Part shown: piece after piece, positions 8,119 through 17,976 of the stretch
How the letters are laid out: the number at the start of each line of letters is the position of its first letter
How positions within the stretch are numbered: position 1 is the stretch's first letter
Assembly (NCBI RefSeq): GCF_003719825.1
Contig: NZ_RIBS01000001.1
Coordinates: forward strand, 372,001 to 436,000
Length of the DNA stretch: 64,000 nt
Reading direction: 5' to 3'
Source of the DNA: Montanilutibacter psychrotolerans
Lineage (GTDB): Bacteria > Pseudomonadota > Gammaproteobacteria > Xanthomonadales > Xanthomonadaceae
Made by a program: the position numbers and the translations under genes
Notes under the pieces: generated by a model
The model's input: only the letters and a program-made list of their open reading frames with translations
The model's database searches: none
What the model was told of the DNA's origin: nothing

Positions 8119-9102
8119 ATGCCTCCCGCCGAGCGCGTCGCCGATGCCGCGCCCGTCGCCGCCGGACTGGCGATCCAGGCGCACGGCCTGAGCAAGCGGT
8201 TCGGTGCGCTGCAGGCCGTCGACCGCATCGACCTGGCCGTGCCCAAGGCCAACGTGTACGGCTTCCTCGGCCCGAACGGTTCGGGCAAGTCCACCACCAT
8301 CCGCATGCTGTGCGGCCTGCTGACGCCCAGCGCCGGGACAATCGAAGTGCTGGGCCTGCGCATCCCCGAACAGGCCGAGGAACTGCGTCGGCGCATTGGC
8401 TACATGACGCAGAAGTTTTCGTTGTTCGAGGACCTCAGCGTGCGCGAGAACCTGGAATTCCTCGCCGCCGTCCAGGACATTCCGAAGGCGCGCGCGCGGC
8501 AGCGCATCGACGCGTTGATCCAGCAATACGACTTCGTCGATCGCCAGAAGCAACTCGCCGGCACCATGAGTGGCGGCCAGAAGCAACGCCTAGCGCTGGC
8601 GGCGGCGGTGATCCACGAGCCCGAGCTGCTGTTCCTGGACGAGCCCACCAGCGCGGTCGATCCCGAATCGCGGCGCGACTTCTGGGAGAACCTGTTCGAA
8701 CTGGCCGATGCCGGCACCACCATCCTGGTGTCGACGCACTACATGGACGAAGCCGAGCGCTGCCATCGCCTGGCCATCCTCGACCAGGGCCGCCTGGTGG
8801 CCGACGGCACGCCGGGCGAACTCACCGGCGCGCTCGCCGGGCGCACGCTGGCGGTGCACGCGCAGCAGCCGCGACGGGCGCAGCAGGCCTTGCTGGCAGT
8901 GGCCGGGGTGCTCAGCGTGGCGCAGATCGGCAACACCCTGCGCGTGCTTACCAGCGAAAACGGCGACGCCGTCGGTCGCGTGCGCGACGCCTTGCGCGCG
9001 GCCTCGCTGCAGGGCGAGGTCGAACCCGTCGATCCGAGCCTGGAGGATGTGTTCGTGGCGGCCACCGGCAAGCGCGGCCTGGACGCGGAGGAAGGGCGAT
9101 GA
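8119..9102 (+). CDS. ABC exporter ATP-binding protein (YbhF/CcmA type)
   Basis: A 327-residue single-ATPase subunit. Walker A GPNGSGKST is at 51-59, the ABC signature SGGQK at 151-155, and Walker B LLFLDEP with Asp174-Glu175 before the His switch VSTHYMDEAERC. It supplies energy to the ABC-2 permease encoded next, with which it overlaps by 4 bp (ATGA). E. coli YbhF fuses two such ATPases, whereas this one is single and should act as a dimer. The start is uncertain: ATG 8119 has the conserved N-terminus, while GTG 8059 would add 20 Arg-rich residues. Confidence 0.9.
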   Translation: MPPAERVADAAPVAAGLAIQAHGLSKRFGALQAVDRIDLAVPKANVYGFLGPNGSGKSTTIRMLCGLLTPSAGTIEVLGLRIPEQAEELRRRIGYMTQKFSLFEDLSVRENLEFLAAVQDIPKARARQRIDALIQQYDFVDRQKQLAGTMSGGQKQRLALAAAVIHEPELLFLDEPTSAVDPESRRDFWENLFELADAGTTILVSTHYMDEAERCHRLAILDQGRLVADGTPGELTGALAGRTLAVHAQQPRRAQQALLAVAGVLSVAQIGNTLRVLTSENGDAVGRVRDALRAASLQGEVEPVDPSLEDVFVAATGKRGLDAEEGR

Positions 9103-10187
9103 AACTGCGCCGGTTGTGGGCGGTGGTGCTCAAGGAGTTGCGCCAGCTGCGGCGAGACCGCGTGACGCTGGGAATGATCCTCGGTATCCCGGTGATGCAA
9201 CTGGTGCTGTTCGGGTTTGCGATCAACACCAACGTGCGGGGCCTGTCGGCCGGCATCGTCGATGAGGCCGGCACGGCCGGCTCGCGCGCGGTGGTGATGG
9301 ACATGATCGCCACCGGCGTGATCAAGCCGGTGGCAACGGCCGACACGCCCCAGGAACTCATGACATTGATCCGCCGCGGCGAGATCCGCGTCGGCATCCA
9401 CGTGCCGGCCGACTTCGAGCGGCGTCGCATCGACGGCCGCGAAGCGCTGCAGGTGATGGTCGACGGCAGCGATCCGGCGGTGCAGGGCGCGGCCGCGCAG
9501 CTCGCGCAGATGCCGCTCGACGGCACCGGCAACCTGCGCCGGGCGTCACCGTCGATCAGCGTGGTGAGTTTCTACAACCCGGAGCGTCGCTCGGCGGTCA
9601 GCATCGTGCCGGGCCTGGTCGGCGTGATCCTGACGATGACGATGGTGCTGTTCACGGGCGTGGCGATCGTGCGCGAGCGCGAGCGCGGCAACATGGAGCT
9701 GCTGATTGCCACGCCGTTGAGCCGCGCCGAGCTGATGGTGGGCAAGGTGCTGCCCTACATCGCGATCGGCCTGGTGCAGACCACTGCGGTGCTGGCACTG
9801 GGGCTGTCGCTGTTCGCCGTCCCGGTGCGCGGCAGCATGTTCGATGTGTACGTGGCCGCGGGCCTGCTGATCCTGGCCAACCTCGCGCTGGGCCTGCTGA
9901 TCTCGACGCGTGCGCAGTCGCAGTTCCAGGCGATGCAGATGACGTTCTTCGTGTTCCTGCCGTCGATCCTGCTGTCGGGATTCATGTTTCCCTTCGACGG
10001 CATGCCGCGGGTCGTGCAGTGGATCGCCGAGGTGCTGCCGCTGACGCATTTCCTGCGCATCATCCGCGGCGTGATGCTGCGCGGCGCGAGCCTGTGGGAG
10101 CTGTGGCCCGACGTGCTGGCGCTGGCCGCCTTCACCGTGGTGATGATGACGCTGGCGATCAGCCGGTTCCGCAAGCGTCTGGATTGA
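9099..10187 (+). CDS. ABC-2 type permease (YbhS/YhhJ-like)
   Basis: A 362-residue membrane protein with one N-terminal transmembrane helix (about 22-42), a large extracytoplasmic domain (about 45-180) and five C-terminal helices. It has the ABC-2 hallmarks RERERGNMELLIATPLSRAE and the segment FLPSILLSGFMFPF. The start ATG overlaps the ATPase stop, so the two are translationally coupled. Only one permease is present where E. coli has YbhS and YbhR, so a homodimer is likely. The substrate is unknown; relatives export drugs and other amphiphiles. Confidence 0.9.
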   Translation: MKLRRLWAVVLKELRQLRRDRVTLGMILGIPVMQLVLFGFAINTNVRGLSAGIVDEAGTAGSRAVVMDMIATGVIKPVATADTPQELMTLIRRGEIRVGIHVPADFERRRIDGREALQVMVDGSDPAVQGAAAQLAQMPLDGTGNLRRASPSISVVSFYNPERRSAVSIVPGLVGVILTMTMVLFTGVAIVRERERGNMELLIATPLSRAELMVGKVLPYIAIGLVQTTAVLALGLSLFAVPVRGSMFDVYVAAGLLILANLALGLLISTRAQSQFQAMQMTFFVFLPSILLSGFMFPFDGMPRVVQWIAEVLPLTHFLRIIRGVMLRGASLWELWPDVLALAAFTVVMMTLAISRFRKRLD

Positions 10188-10216
10188 GCGGGCGCCGCGC
10201 GTGCGACGCGCGGTGA

Positions 10217-10711
10217 CTACAGCGCGCGGTGCATCACCAGGACATCGGTCGGGCCGTGCACCGCATGACGGAACGCGCCCGGCACACGTCCAACGATCGC
10301 GAAGCCGTGGCGTTGCCACAGACGGACCGCGGCCTCGTTGCTGCTGACCACATAGTTGTATTGCATGGCGACGAAACCCGCCTCGCGTGCTTGTTGCAAC
10401 GAGTGCTCGCACATCGCCGAGGCGACGCCTTGCCCGCGCGCGGCCGGCGACACCATGTAGCCGGCGTTGGCGACGTGATCGCCCAGCCCGCGCGGGTGGT
10501 TCGGCCGCAGCATGTACAGGCCCAGGACCTCGCCGTCGCGCTCGGCGACGAAGCAGCGGCTGGGCGGATCGGTCCACATCGCCTGGGCCTGCTCCGGGGA
10601 CAGGTCGGGCGGATAGCTGTAGGTGTCGCCGCCGGCGATCACGTCCCGGAAGATCGGCCAGGCGCGCGGAAATTCGCCAGCGTCGATCTGGCGGATCTGC
10701 AGCGCGTTCAC
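10217..10711 (-). CDS. GNAT-family N-acetyltransferase
   Basis: A 164-residue Gcn5-related acetyltransferase. The acetyl-CoA-binding A motif is visible as [17 protein letters not shown] (about 87-103), followed by [23 protein letters not shown], the usual C-terminal part of the fold. It starts at GTG 10709-10711, overlapping the miaB stop by 4 bp, so it is translated behind miaB on the same strand. It is convergent with the ABC operon. The substrate is unknown. Confidence 0.85.
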   Translation of the reverse strand: MNALQIRQIDAGEFPRAWPIFRDVIAGGDTYSYPPDLSPEQAQAMWTDPPSRCFVAERDGEVLGLYMLRPNHPRGLGDHVANAGYMVSPAARGQGVASAMCEHSLQQAREAGFVAMQYNYVVSSNEAAVRLWQRHGFAIVGRVPGAFRHAVHGPTDVLVMHRAL

Positions 10712-12135
10712 GGCGTGGCTGGTGCGTCGTCGCCGTCGGGCAGCACGACGCGCCCGCGCAGCGAGTTGCTCATCGCGTCGGTAATGGCCACGTCGACGAA
10801 CCGGCCGATCAGGCGCGGGTGGCCGGCGAAGTTGACCGAGCGCATGTTCTCCGTTCGGCCGGTCAGTTCGGCCGCATCGCGGCGGGAATGCCCCTCGACC
10901 AGCACGCGCTGGACGCTGCCGACCATCGACTGGCTGATCTCGCGCGACTTGGCGTTGATGGCCGCCTGCAGGCGCGACAGGCGCGCGTGCTTCTCTTCGC
11001 TGGTGACGGTGTCCTCGATGTCCGCGGCCGGCGTACCGGGGCGGCGCGAGTAGATGAAGGAGAACGACTGGTCGAAACCGACGTCCTCGATCAGCTTCAT
11101 GGTCTTCTCGAAGTCCGCGTCGGTTTCACCCGGGAAGCCGACGATGAAGTCCGAACTGATGGAGATGTCCGGGCGCACCGCACGCAGCTTGCGGATCTTC
11201 TGCTTGAACTCCAGCGCGGTGTAGCCGCGCTTCATCGCCGAAAGCACGCGGTCGCTGCCGGCCTGCACGGGCAGGTGCAGGTAATTGGCCAGCTCCGGCA
11301 CGTCGCGGTAGGCCTCGACCAGCGAGTCGGAGAACTCCAGCGGGTGCGAGGTGGTGAAACGGATGCGGTCGACGCCGTCGATCTGCGCGATGGTGCGGAT
11401 CAACAAGCCCAGGTCGGCGACCTCGGCCTGGCCACCGTCCTCGGCGGCCATCGGGCCGCGGTAGGCGTTGACGTTCTGACCCAGCAGGTTGACCTCGCGC
11501 ACGCCCTGGGCAGCCAGTTGGGCAACCTCCACCAGCACGTCCTCGAACGGCCGGCTGACTTCCTCGCCACGCGTGTACGGCACCACGCAGAAGCTGCAGT
11601 ACTTGCTGCAGCCTTCCATGATCGACACGAACGCGGTCGGGCCATCGGCCCGCGGCTCGGGCAGGCGGTCGAACTTCTCGATCTCGGGGAAGCTGATGTC
11701 GACCTGCGGCTTGCCGGTTGCGCGCTTGGCGGCGATCAGCTCGGGCAGGCGATGCAGGGTCTGTGGGCCGAACACCAGGTCCACGTGGGGCGCCCGCTTG
11801 ACGATGGCCTCGCCCTCCTGGCTGGCCACGCAACCCCCGACCCCGATCAGCACCGGCCGGTCGCCCTGCTTGAGCGCCTTCCATCGGCCAAGCTGGCTGA
11901 ACACCTTTTCCTGGGCTTTTTCGCGAATCGAGCAGGTATTGACCAGGATCACGTCGGCTTCTTCGACGTTCGTGGTCAGTTCCAGGCCGTCGGAGGCCGC
12001 CAGCACGTCGGCCATCTTGGCCGAGTCGTACTCGTTCATCTGGCAACCGTGGGTTTCGATGAACAGCTTTCCGCGCGGCGTGCCGGTGGCGGGCGCAAAG
12101 GCGGGAGGCGAGGGCGGGGCGAGCGTGTCGGTCAT
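10708..12135 (-). CDS. miaB: tRNA-2-methylthio-N6-isopentenyladenosine synthase MiaB
   Basis: A 475-residue radical-SAM methylthiotransferase that converts i6A37 to ms2i6A37 in tRNAs reading UNN codons. The N-terminal UPF0004 domain carries its iron-sulfur cysteines Cys31, Cys68 and Cys102. The radical-SAM cluster CxxxCxxC is Cys176, Cys180 and Cys183 in [11 protein letters not shown], and a C-terminal TRAM domain follows. The start was set at ATG 12135, because the longer frame adds non-conserved sequence. In most relatives phoH follows directly; here a GNAT gene is coupled to the stop and phoH lies 9.2 kb downstream. Confidence 0.97.
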   Translation of the reverse strand: MTDTLAPPSPPAFAPATGTPRGKLFIETHGCQMNEYDSAKMADVLAASDGLELTTNVEEADVILVNTCSIREKAQEKVFSQLGRWKALKQGDRPVLIGVGGCVASQEGEAIVKRAPHVDLVFGPQTLHRLPELIAAKRATGKPQVDISFPEIEKFDRLPEPRADGPTAFVSIMEGCSKYCSFCVVPYTRGEEVSRPFEDVLVEVAQLAAQGVREVNLLGQNVNAYRGPMAAEDGGQAEVADLGLLIRTIAQIDGVDRIRFTTSHPLEFSDSLVEAYRDVPELANYLHLPVQAGSDRVLSAMKRGYTALEFKQKIRKLRAVRPDISISSDFIVGFPGETDADFEKTMKLIEDVGFDQSFSFIYSRRPGTPAADIEDTVTSEEKHARLSRLQAAINAKSREISQSMVGSVQRVLVEGHSRRDAAELTGRTENMRSVNFAGHPRLIGRFVDVAITDAMSNSLRGRVVLPDGDDAPATP

Positions 12136-12283
12136 GATCTTGTCCGGGAAGGGCGGTGGGTAGTCCGCGCCGGAAGGGGGCGCAGTGTACCGGCAACCGT
12201 CGGTCGGGGCCGAAAATGGGCGCGCGTCTCGTTTCCGAATCAAGAACTTGGCATTGGCCGTCGAAGAGGACACACTCGCCGTC

Positions 12284-13240
12284 ATGGGGAGGGGACACAC
12301 ACTTTTGTTGGGGGTCTGCTTGCTGGCCAGCGCGCCGGCAATGGCTGGCACCATCTATCGTTGCGACACCGCCGATGGCGGCCGCAGCTATGTCAGCAAG
12401 CGTGTCCCGGGCGCCAAGTGCACGGTCGCCAGTTCCTATACCTCCAGCCGCCAGCCATCCGTCCAGGCGGCGCCGGCCGCGGCCGGTAGCGCGGCACCCG
12501 CCAACACCGTTGCCGGCTCGCCCGCCTCGATCCATTCCGGCGCACCGGCCACCTTCTTCACCCCGGCCTCCGCTCCGGCGGGTTCGGCGCCGACGGTCGC
12601 AGTGGCGGCTCCCGCCGCACCGGCGCCGGTACCGGTGACCGTCGCCTCCCGTGGGCCCCGGCTGGTGCAGGGACAGGTCTACTCGTATATCAAGGATGGC
12701 GTGCGCCACTACACCAGCGCGCCGCCGCGCGGCGTGGCCAACGCCAGTGCAGTCCGCACCATCCGATACAGCTTCATGGAGACGTGCTACGCCTGCGGCG
12801 TCAATCCGGGCGTGAACTTCGGCAACGTGCGGCTCAACACCGCCGCGTTCCAGGCCGAAATCAGCTCGGCGGCGCGCGAGTTCGGGGTCGAGGAATCGAT
12901 CGTGCGCGCCATCATCCACGCCGAATCGGCCTACAACCCCAATGCGCTATCCCGCGTGGGCGCGCAAGGCCTGATGCAGCTGATGCCCGCCACCGCGCGT
13001 CGGTTCGGCGTGGGCAACGCGTTCGACCCAGGGCAGAACATCCGCGGTGGCGTGCAGTATCTGGGTTGGCTGCTTCGTCGGTTCAACGGCAATCTCACCC
13101 TTGCTGCCGCCGGCTACAACGCGGGCGAGGGTGCCGTCGACAAGTACAAGGGCGTGCCGCCCTACAACGAGACCCAGCGTTACGTGGTCCGCGTGGCACA
13201 GCTGGCCGAGCGCTACCGCGGCGCAACCGTCGCGCGTTGA
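12284..13240 (+). CDS. Lytic transglycosylase with N-terminal DUF4124-like domain
   Basis: A 318-residue secreted murein lytic transglycosylase. The signal peptide covers about 1-21, and a DUF4124-like segment [15 protein letters not shown] follows. A Pro/Ala-rich linker (about 60-125) then leads to a GH23 SLT domain with catalytic Glu214 in [18 protein letters not shown] and the family motifs LMQLMPATA and [11 protein letters not shown]. It cleaves peptidoglycan glycan strands in the periplasm, releasing 1,6-anhydro muropeptides. The start ATG 12284 begins the signal peptide; an in-frame upstream extension is not secretory and is rejected. It is divergent from miaB. Confidence 0.9.
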   Translation: MGRGHTLLLGVCLLASAPAMAGTIYRCDTADGGRSYVSKRVPGAKCTVASSYTSSRQPSVQAAPAAAGSAAPANTVAGSPASIHSGAPATFFTPASAPAGSAPTVAVAAPAAPAPVPVTVASRGPRLVQGQVYSYIKDGVRHYTSAPPRGVANASAVRTIRYSFMETCYACGVNPGVNFGNVRLNTAAFQAEISSAAREFGVEESIVRAIIHAESAYNPNALSRVGAQGLMQLMPATARRFGVGNAFDPGQNIRGGVQYLGWLLRRFNGNLTLAAAGYNAGEGAVDKYKGVPPYNETQRYVVRVAQLAERYRGATVAR

Positions 13241-13428
13241 CGCGACCCGGGCAGCAATCGGGCCTCCTGGAGGCCTTGATCCAGCTCGATCCCTCAGTTC
13301 TACGACGTGGCGGATTGTCGGTTCGTTAACCGTTCCGTTACACTTCCCCGTCTTTTGAGCCGCGAGCCGTCGCCAGTGGCGTTGGCGGCGCGGCGAAACT
13401 TCGTTATTCAAGCTTTACGGAGTGCCGG

Positions 13429-14049
13429 ATGGCCAACCAAGGGGTCAATGATCCTATCAATACGGGCCGCCGTCGGTTCCTGACCGCGACCACTGCTGTG
13501 GTCGGTGCGGTTGGGGCCGGTTTCGTGGCGGTACCGTTCATCAAGTCGTGGAACCCCAGCGCAAAGGCGAAGCTCGCCGGTGCGCCGGTGACTGTCGACA
13601 TCAGTGCCCTGCAGGAAGGCCAGCGTCTGGTCCAGGAGTGGCGTGGTCAGCCGATCTGGATCGTCAAGCGCTCCAAGGCGATCCTCGAGGCGTTGCCGAC
13701 CCTGGACGTGCACCTGCGCGACCCGAAGTCGGACAACGCCGACCAGCAACCGGGCTACGTGAAGCAGGCCAGCCCGGAGCTGCGCTCGATCAAACCCGAG
13801 ATCTCGGTGCTGGTCGGTCTGTGCACGCACCTGGGCTGCTCGCCGGAAATGAAGGCCGAGATCCGCCCCGAGCCGTTCGATCCGGAGTGGAAGGGTGGCT
13901 ACTTCTGCCCCTGCCACAAGTCGCGTTTCGACATGGCCGGACGCGTGTTCCAGGGCGTGCCGGCGCCGACCAACCTGGTCGTACCGCCGCATTACTACCA
14001 GGACGACAACACGATCGTGATCGGTGTCGACCCGAAGGGAGTGGCATAA
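13429..14049 (+). CDS. petA: Ubiquinol-cytochrome c reductase Rieske iron-sulfur subunit
   Basis: A 206-residue Rieske protein of the cytochrome bc1 complex. It has a Tat-like N-terminal anchor (GRRRFLTATT, then a hydrophobic helix at about 20-38). The 2Fe-2S ligands are Cys132 and His134 in CTHLGC, and Cys160 and His163 in CPCH, with the disulfide cysteines Cys137 and Cys162. It transfers electrons from ubiquinol to cytochrome c1. It is first in the petABC operon, three bases ahead of petB. Confidence 0.97.
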   Translation: MANQGVNDPINTGRRRFLTATTAVVGAVGAGFVAVPFIKSWNPSAKAKLAGAPVTVDISALQEGQRLVQEWRGQPIWIVKRSKAILEALPTLDVHLRDPKSDNADQQPGYVKQASPELRSIKPEISVLVGLCTHLGCSPEMKAEIRPEPFDPEWKGGYFCPCHKSRFDMAGRVFQGVPAPTNLVVPPHYYQDDNTIVIGVDPKGVA

Positions 14050-14052
14050 GCC

Positions 14053-15312
14053 ATGTCGAACATCTTCACCCGCACCGCCAACGGTGTGATGGATTGGGTC
14101 AACGCGCGCACGCCGGGCATGATGCCGGCGTATCGCAAGCACATGACCGAGTACTACGCGCCGAAGAACTTCAACCTCTGGTACTACTTCGGCTCGCTGG
14201 CGATGCTGGTGCTGGTCAACCAGATCGTCACCGGCATCTTCCTGACGATGCACTTCAAGCCGTCCGCGGCGGAAGCGTTCTCGTCGGTCGAATACATCAT
14301 GCGCGACGTGGAGTGGGGCTGGCTGATCCGCTACATGCACTCCACCGGTGCATCGCTGTTCTTCATCGTCGTCTACCTGCACATGTTCCGCGGCCTGCTG
14401 TACGGCTCGTACCAGAAGCCGCGCGAGCTGGTGTGGATCCTGGGCATGCTGATCTACCTCGTGCTGATGGCCGAAGCCTTCATGGGCTACGTGCTGCCGT
14501 GGGGCCAGATGTCGTTCTGGGGCGCCAAGGTCATCATCTCGCTGTTCGGCGCCATCCCGTACATCGGCAACGGCCTGACCGAGTGGATCATGGGCGACTA
14601 CCTGCCCGGCGACGCCACGCTCAACCGCTTCTTCGCGCTGCACGTCATCGCGCTGCCGCTGGTGCTGTTGCTGCTGGTGGTGCTGCACCTGGGCGCGCTG
14701 CATGAGGTGGGTTCCAACAACCCCGACGGCGTCGAGATCAAGTACGGCCCGAAGGGCAATCGCTGGGACAAGAACAAGCCGGCCGACGGCATCCCGTTCC
14801 ATCCGTACTACACGGTCAAGGATCTGTTCGGCGTCGGTTTCTTCCTGACCATCGCGGCGTTCATCATCTTCTTCGCGCCCGCGTTCGGTGGCTGGTTCCT
14901 TGAGCACGACAACTTCACCGAGGCCAACCGCCTGGTGACGCCGGAACACATCAAGCCGGTCTGGTACTACACGCCGTACTACGCGATGTTGCGCGTGGTG
15001 CCGCACAAGCTCAGCGGTGTGATCGTGATGTTCGCAGCGATCGCGGTGCTGTTCCTGGTGCCGTGGCTCGATCGTGCCAAGGTCAAGTCCTACCGCTACC
15101 GCGGCTGGATCTCGAAGCTGGCGCTGGCAGTCCTGGCGATCTGCTTCGTGTGGCTGGGCAAGATCGGCGCCGGTCCGGGTACCGATCCGGTCGAGACCGA
15201 CATTGGTCGCGTGCTGACGTTCCTGTACTTCGTCTTCTTCATCACCATGCCGCTGTGGACCAAGTTCGACAAGACCAAGCCGGTGCCGGAACGGGTGACG
15301 ATGCATGACTGA
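14053..15312 (+). CDS. petB: Cytochrome b subunit of the bc1 complex
   Basis: A 419-residue cytochrome b with eight hydrophobic helices. The paired histidine haem ligands lie in RYMHSTGASLFF and VYLHMFRGLL on one helix and in FFALHVIALPL and VVLHLGAL on another. The quinol-site PEWY motif is replaced by the bacterial variant ending in PEHIKPVWYY. Length is normal for a proteobacterial unsplit cytochrome b. It is the second gene of petABC; its end overlaps petC by 8 bp. Confidence 0.97.
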   Translation: MSNIFTRTANGVMDWVNARTPGMMPAYRKHMTEYYAPKNFNLWYYFGSLAMLVLVNQIVTGIFLTMHFKPSAAEAFSSVEYIMRDVEWGWLIRYMHSTGASLFFIVVYLHMFRGLLYGSYQKPRELVWILGMLIYLVLMAEAFMGYVLPWGQMSFWGAKVIISLFGAIPYIGNGLTEWIMGDYLPGDATLNRFFALHVIALPLVLLLLVVLHLGALHEVGSNNPDGVEIKYGPKGNRWDKNKPADGIPFHPYYTVKDLFGVGFFLTIAAFIIFFAPAFGGWFLEHDNFTEANRLVTPEHIKPVWYYTPYYAMLRVVPHKLSGVIVMFAAIAVLFLVPWLDRAKVKSYRYRGWISKLALAVLAICFVWLGKIGAGPGTDPVETDIGRVLTFLYFVFFITMPLWTKFDKTKPVPERVTMHD

Positions 15313-16090
15313 TTCCAATTTTTCCGGCAGCCAGCCCTTCCAGAAGAAGAACATCGTGAAGAAGCTCGCCACCTTCGCCGTTGGCCTCCTGGTTTCCGCC
15401 TCGGCGTTCGCGTCCGGTGGCGGCAACCTGCAGCAGTCGGGCACCGACCTGGGTGACCGTGCGTCGCTGCAGCGTGGCGCCCAGCTGTACATGAACTACT
15501 GCTCGGGCTGCCACTCGCTCAAGTACCTGCGTTACTCGCGCATGGCCGAGGACCTGGGGCTGACCGAAGACGAGGTGATGAAGAACCTCAACTTCACCGG
15601 CGCCAAGTTCGGTGAGCAGATCGGCGTCAGCCTGACGCCCGCGCACGCCGACAAGTGGTTCGGCAAGATGCCGCCCGACCTGAGCATCATTTCGCGCGTG
15701 CGTGGCAGCGACTGGGTCTACACCTACCTGAAGTCGTTCTACCTGGACGAGTCGCGTCCGCTGGGCTGGAACAACCAGCTGTTTCCGAACGCTTCGATGC
15801 CCAACCCGCTGTGGGAGCTGCAGGGACTGCAGCACGCCGAGTACGGCGAGCCCGACGCGAAGACCGGCGACCGTCCCGTGCACGGGCTGAAGATCAGCCA
15901 GCCGGGCAAGCTGGACGCGAAAGCCTTCGACCAGGCCACCCGCGACATCACCGCATTCCTCGAGTACGCCGGTGAGCCGGCTGCCCTGAAGCGTCAGACC
16001 CTTGGCGTGTGGGTGGTGCTGTTCCTAGCGATGTTCACCTTCCTCGCCTATCTGCTCAAGACCGAGTACTGGCGAGACGTCGAACACTAA
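15305..16090 (+). CDS. petC: Cytochrome c1 subunit of the bc1 complex
   Basis: A 261-residue cytochrome c1 with a signal sequence (about 17-37) and a haem c site CSGCH at 66-70. A distal Met is expected in the C-terminal half, and the protein ends in a transmembrane anchor (VWVVLFLAMFTFLAYLL, then basic YWRDVEH). It accepts electrons from the Rieske protein and passes them to a soluble cytochrome c. The ATG overlaps petB; a downstream GTG start closer to the signal peptide is also possible. Confidence 0.96.
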   Translation: MTDSNFSGSQPFQKKNIVKKLATFAVGLLVSASAFASGGGNLQQSGTDLGDRASLQRGAQLYMNYCSGCHSLKYLRYSRMAEDLGLTEDEVMKNLNFTGAKFGEQIGVSLTPAHADKWFGKMPPDLSIISRVRGSDWVYTYLKSFYLDESRPLGWNNQLFPNASMPNPLWELQGLQHAEYGEPDAKTGDRPVHGLKISQPGKLDAKAFDQATRDITAFLEYAGEPAALKRQTLGVWVVLFLAMFTFLAYLLKTEYWRDVEH

Positions 16091-16114
16091 AAGGGGCAAG
16101 GCCGCTCCGGTGTA

Positions 16115-16142
16115 AAGAGCCCGCGTTTCGACGCGGGCTCTT
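16115..16142 (+). terminator. Hairpin after petABC with UUCG tetraloop
   Basis: A perfect 12-bp inverted repeat (16115-16126 with 16131-16142) around a TTCG loop, 24 bp after the petC stop. The stem is strong but is followed by only two T residues, so it may be a weak intrinsic terminator or an mRNA 3'-end stabiliser separating petABC from sspA. Confidence 0.65.
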
Positions 16143-16247
16143 CCAAGCACAGGCTGGACGGTGCGAGACTCGAGGCCGTGACGACCGCCCGCAACGGGTG
16201 GGCGGCGTCTTGCGACCGGCGGAAAGCGGTCGCCAGAGAGGTCGACG

Positions 16248-16883
16248 ATGGCGGCGAGTCCACGTATGCGTAATGCCCTTACCCTGTTTTCCTCGACAGA
16301 CTGCGTGTTGTGCCATCGCGTGCGCCTGGTGCTCGCGGCCAAGGGCGTTACCTACGACCTGATTCCGGTCGATCCGCAGAACCCGCCCGAAGACCTGGTC
16401 GACCTCAATCCGTACCACTCGGTGCCGACCCTGGTCGAGCGCGACCTGGTGCTGTACGCGGCCAGCGTGGTCAGCGAATACCTCGACGAACGCTACCCGC
16501 ATCCTCCGTTGATGCCGGTCGACCCGCTTTCGCGGGCGCGCCTGCGCCTGGCAACGCTGCGTCTGGAGCACGATTGGGTGCCGCAGGTGCAGGCGATCCA
16601 GCTGGGCAACAAGACCCAGGCCGAAGCCGGACGCAAGCGCCTGAAGGAACTGCTGACCGCCTCGGTGCCGCTGTTCAAGGCGTTCAAGTTCTTCCTCAAC
16701 CCCGAGATGAGCCTGGCCGATTGCGCGATGGCCCCGATCATCTGGCGCCTTGACGCACTTGGCGTGCCGCTTCCCAAGGACGGCAAGGCGATCGAGGACT
16801 ACGGCAACCGGATTTTCCGCAATCCCGGGTTCACCCGCAGCCTGACCGACCAGGAGCGTCGCCTTCGCGACATGCCCACCTGA
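16248..16883 (+). CDS. sspA: Stringent starvation protein A
   Basis: A 211-residue glutathione-S-transferase-fold protein that binds RNA polymerase rather than glutathione. The thioredoxin-like domain (about 9-85) has TLFSSTDCVLCHRVRLVLA in place of a GST active site, and the all-helical C-terminal domain follows. The SspA hallmark YHSVPTLVERDLVLY is present. ATG 16248 has a good ribosome-binding site (GAGAGG). It lies in the classic position between petC and sspB. Confidence 0.94.
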   Translation: MAASPRMRNALTLFSSTDCVLCHRVRLVLAAKGVTYDLIPVDPQNPPEDLVDLNPYHSVPTLVERDLVLYAASVVSEYLDERYPHPPLMPVDPLSRARLRLATLRLEHDWVPQVQAIQLGNKTQAEAGRKRLKELLTASVPLFKAFKFFLNPEMSLADCAMAPIIWRLDALGVPLPKDGKAIEDYGNRIFRNPGFTRSLTDQERRLRDMPT

Positions 16884-17007
16884 CCGGCGTGGCCGCGGTG
16901 GCACGCCGATGCAGCGGGTGCCACCGTTCTCCAGCCGGTTTGGGTAGCCGGCCGCGACCTTTGCGACACAGGCGCGGCCGACCGCTGCGGCAGGCTAAAA
17001 TGCCGGC

Positions 17008-17553
17008 ATGAGTGAAGACAGCAACACGATGACCAGTCACCGCCCGTACCTGCTGCGGGCGCTGTACGAATGGATCGCCGACAACGGCATGACCCCGCAC
17101 CTGCTGGTCGACGCGACGCGTCCCGGCGTGCAGGTTCCGGCGCACGCCGTCAACGATGGGCGCATCGTGCTCAACGTGGCCGAGCGCGCGGTGTCGCGCC
17201 TGCAGATGGACAACGACCTGATCCGTTTCAGCGCCCGTTTCGGTGGCGTCAGCCACGCGATCTCGGTGCCCGTGGGCGCGGTGCTGGCGATCTATTCGCG
17301 CGAGACCGGGCAGGGCATGGCCCTTCCCGACGATGGGCTGGCCGGTGATGCGGCCGAGGCCACCGAAATCGGCGAAGACGATTTCGACGCCACGCCGCCG
17401 ACCGTTCGACGCGACGGACCGGGACCGGTGCTCGCGCCGGTTCCCGACCAACCCGCGCCCTCGGCCGAAGGCCACGCCGAGGACGCCAGTGGCGATGACG
17501 ATGGCCCGGCTCCGCCGCCCAGGCGTGGTCCGAATCTGCGGATCGTGAAGTAG
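17008..17553 (+). CDS. sspB: ClpXP adaptor SspB
   Basis: A 181-residue stringent starvation protein B, which delivers ssrA-tagged and other substrates to ClpXP. The substrate-binding domain (about 10-115) has the conserved RPYLLRALYEWIADNGMTPH start and the INLNVAERAV-like strand. A long acidic, Pro-rich tether follows, ending in the ClpX-binding XB motif LRIVK at the extreme C-terminus, as in E. coli SspB. It is coupled by position to sspA, with a 124-bp spacer. Convergent with the DUF3301 gene. Confidence 0.94.
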   Translation: MSEDSNTMTSHRPYLLRALYEWIADNGMTPHLLVDATRPGVQVPAHAVNDGRIVLNVAERAVSRLQMDNDLIRFSARFGGVSHAISVPVGAVLAIYSRETGQGMALPDDGLAGDAAEATEIGEDDFDATPPTVRRDGPGPVLAPVPDQPAPSAEGHAEDASGDDDGPAPPPRRGPNLRIVK

Positions 17554-17581
17554 GCGATCGGCCCGCGTCGTGCGGGCAGGG

Positions 17582-17905
17582 TTACAGGAGCGATGACGGC
17601 GTCGGCGGCAACGGTCCGCTGAAGGCCATCAGGCGATCGCCGCGCAGCACCATGCGGCCGATGTGGCGATCCTGCCCGTCCAGCGAATAGTCGAATCGGA
17701 AGGTGCGCTCCCAGCCCAGCCAGCCGCTTTCATGGCGGCAAACGCGCAGGCCGATGGCATGCACGCTGTGGTCGAGCCATTGCACACCCGCCACTCGGCA
17801 GGCGTCACGGCCAAGGGTTTCAGCACGTTCCGCGGCAGCGCGGCCCGAGCTCCAGAATGCGAACGCGGTCGCGGCCGCGATCATCAGGAAAAGTAAAGTC
17901 GGCAT
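17582..17905 (-). CDS. DUF3301-family membrane-anchored protein
   Basis: A 107-residue protein with an N-terminal transmembrane helix (PTLLFLMIAAATAFAFW), then the DUF3301 pattern AETLGRDACRVAGVQWLDHSV and a C-terminal RTFRFDYSLDGQDRHIGRMV segment. The function is unknown. The family is common beside sspB or FHA genes in gammaproteobacteria. I start it at ATG 17905 so that the protein begins with the membrane helix; a longer frame would add a non-conserved leader. Confidence 0.8.
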   Translation of the reverse strand: MPTLLFLMIAAATAFAFWSSGRAAAERAETLGRDACRVAGVQWLDHSVHAIGLRVCRHESGWLGWERTFRFDYSLDGQDRHIGRMVLRGDRLMAFSGPLPPTPSSLL

Positions 17906-17976
17906 GCTCGTACTGTGGTGACGCAAGGCGTCGCAGACAAGCATGGGCCAGGGGTTTTTCAGGGGGACCCGCGTCA

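Noticed and set aside
17562-17578. GCCCGC/GCGGGC hairpin between sspB and the DUF3301 gene as a terminator
   Set aside because: Short stem and no T-run on either strand.
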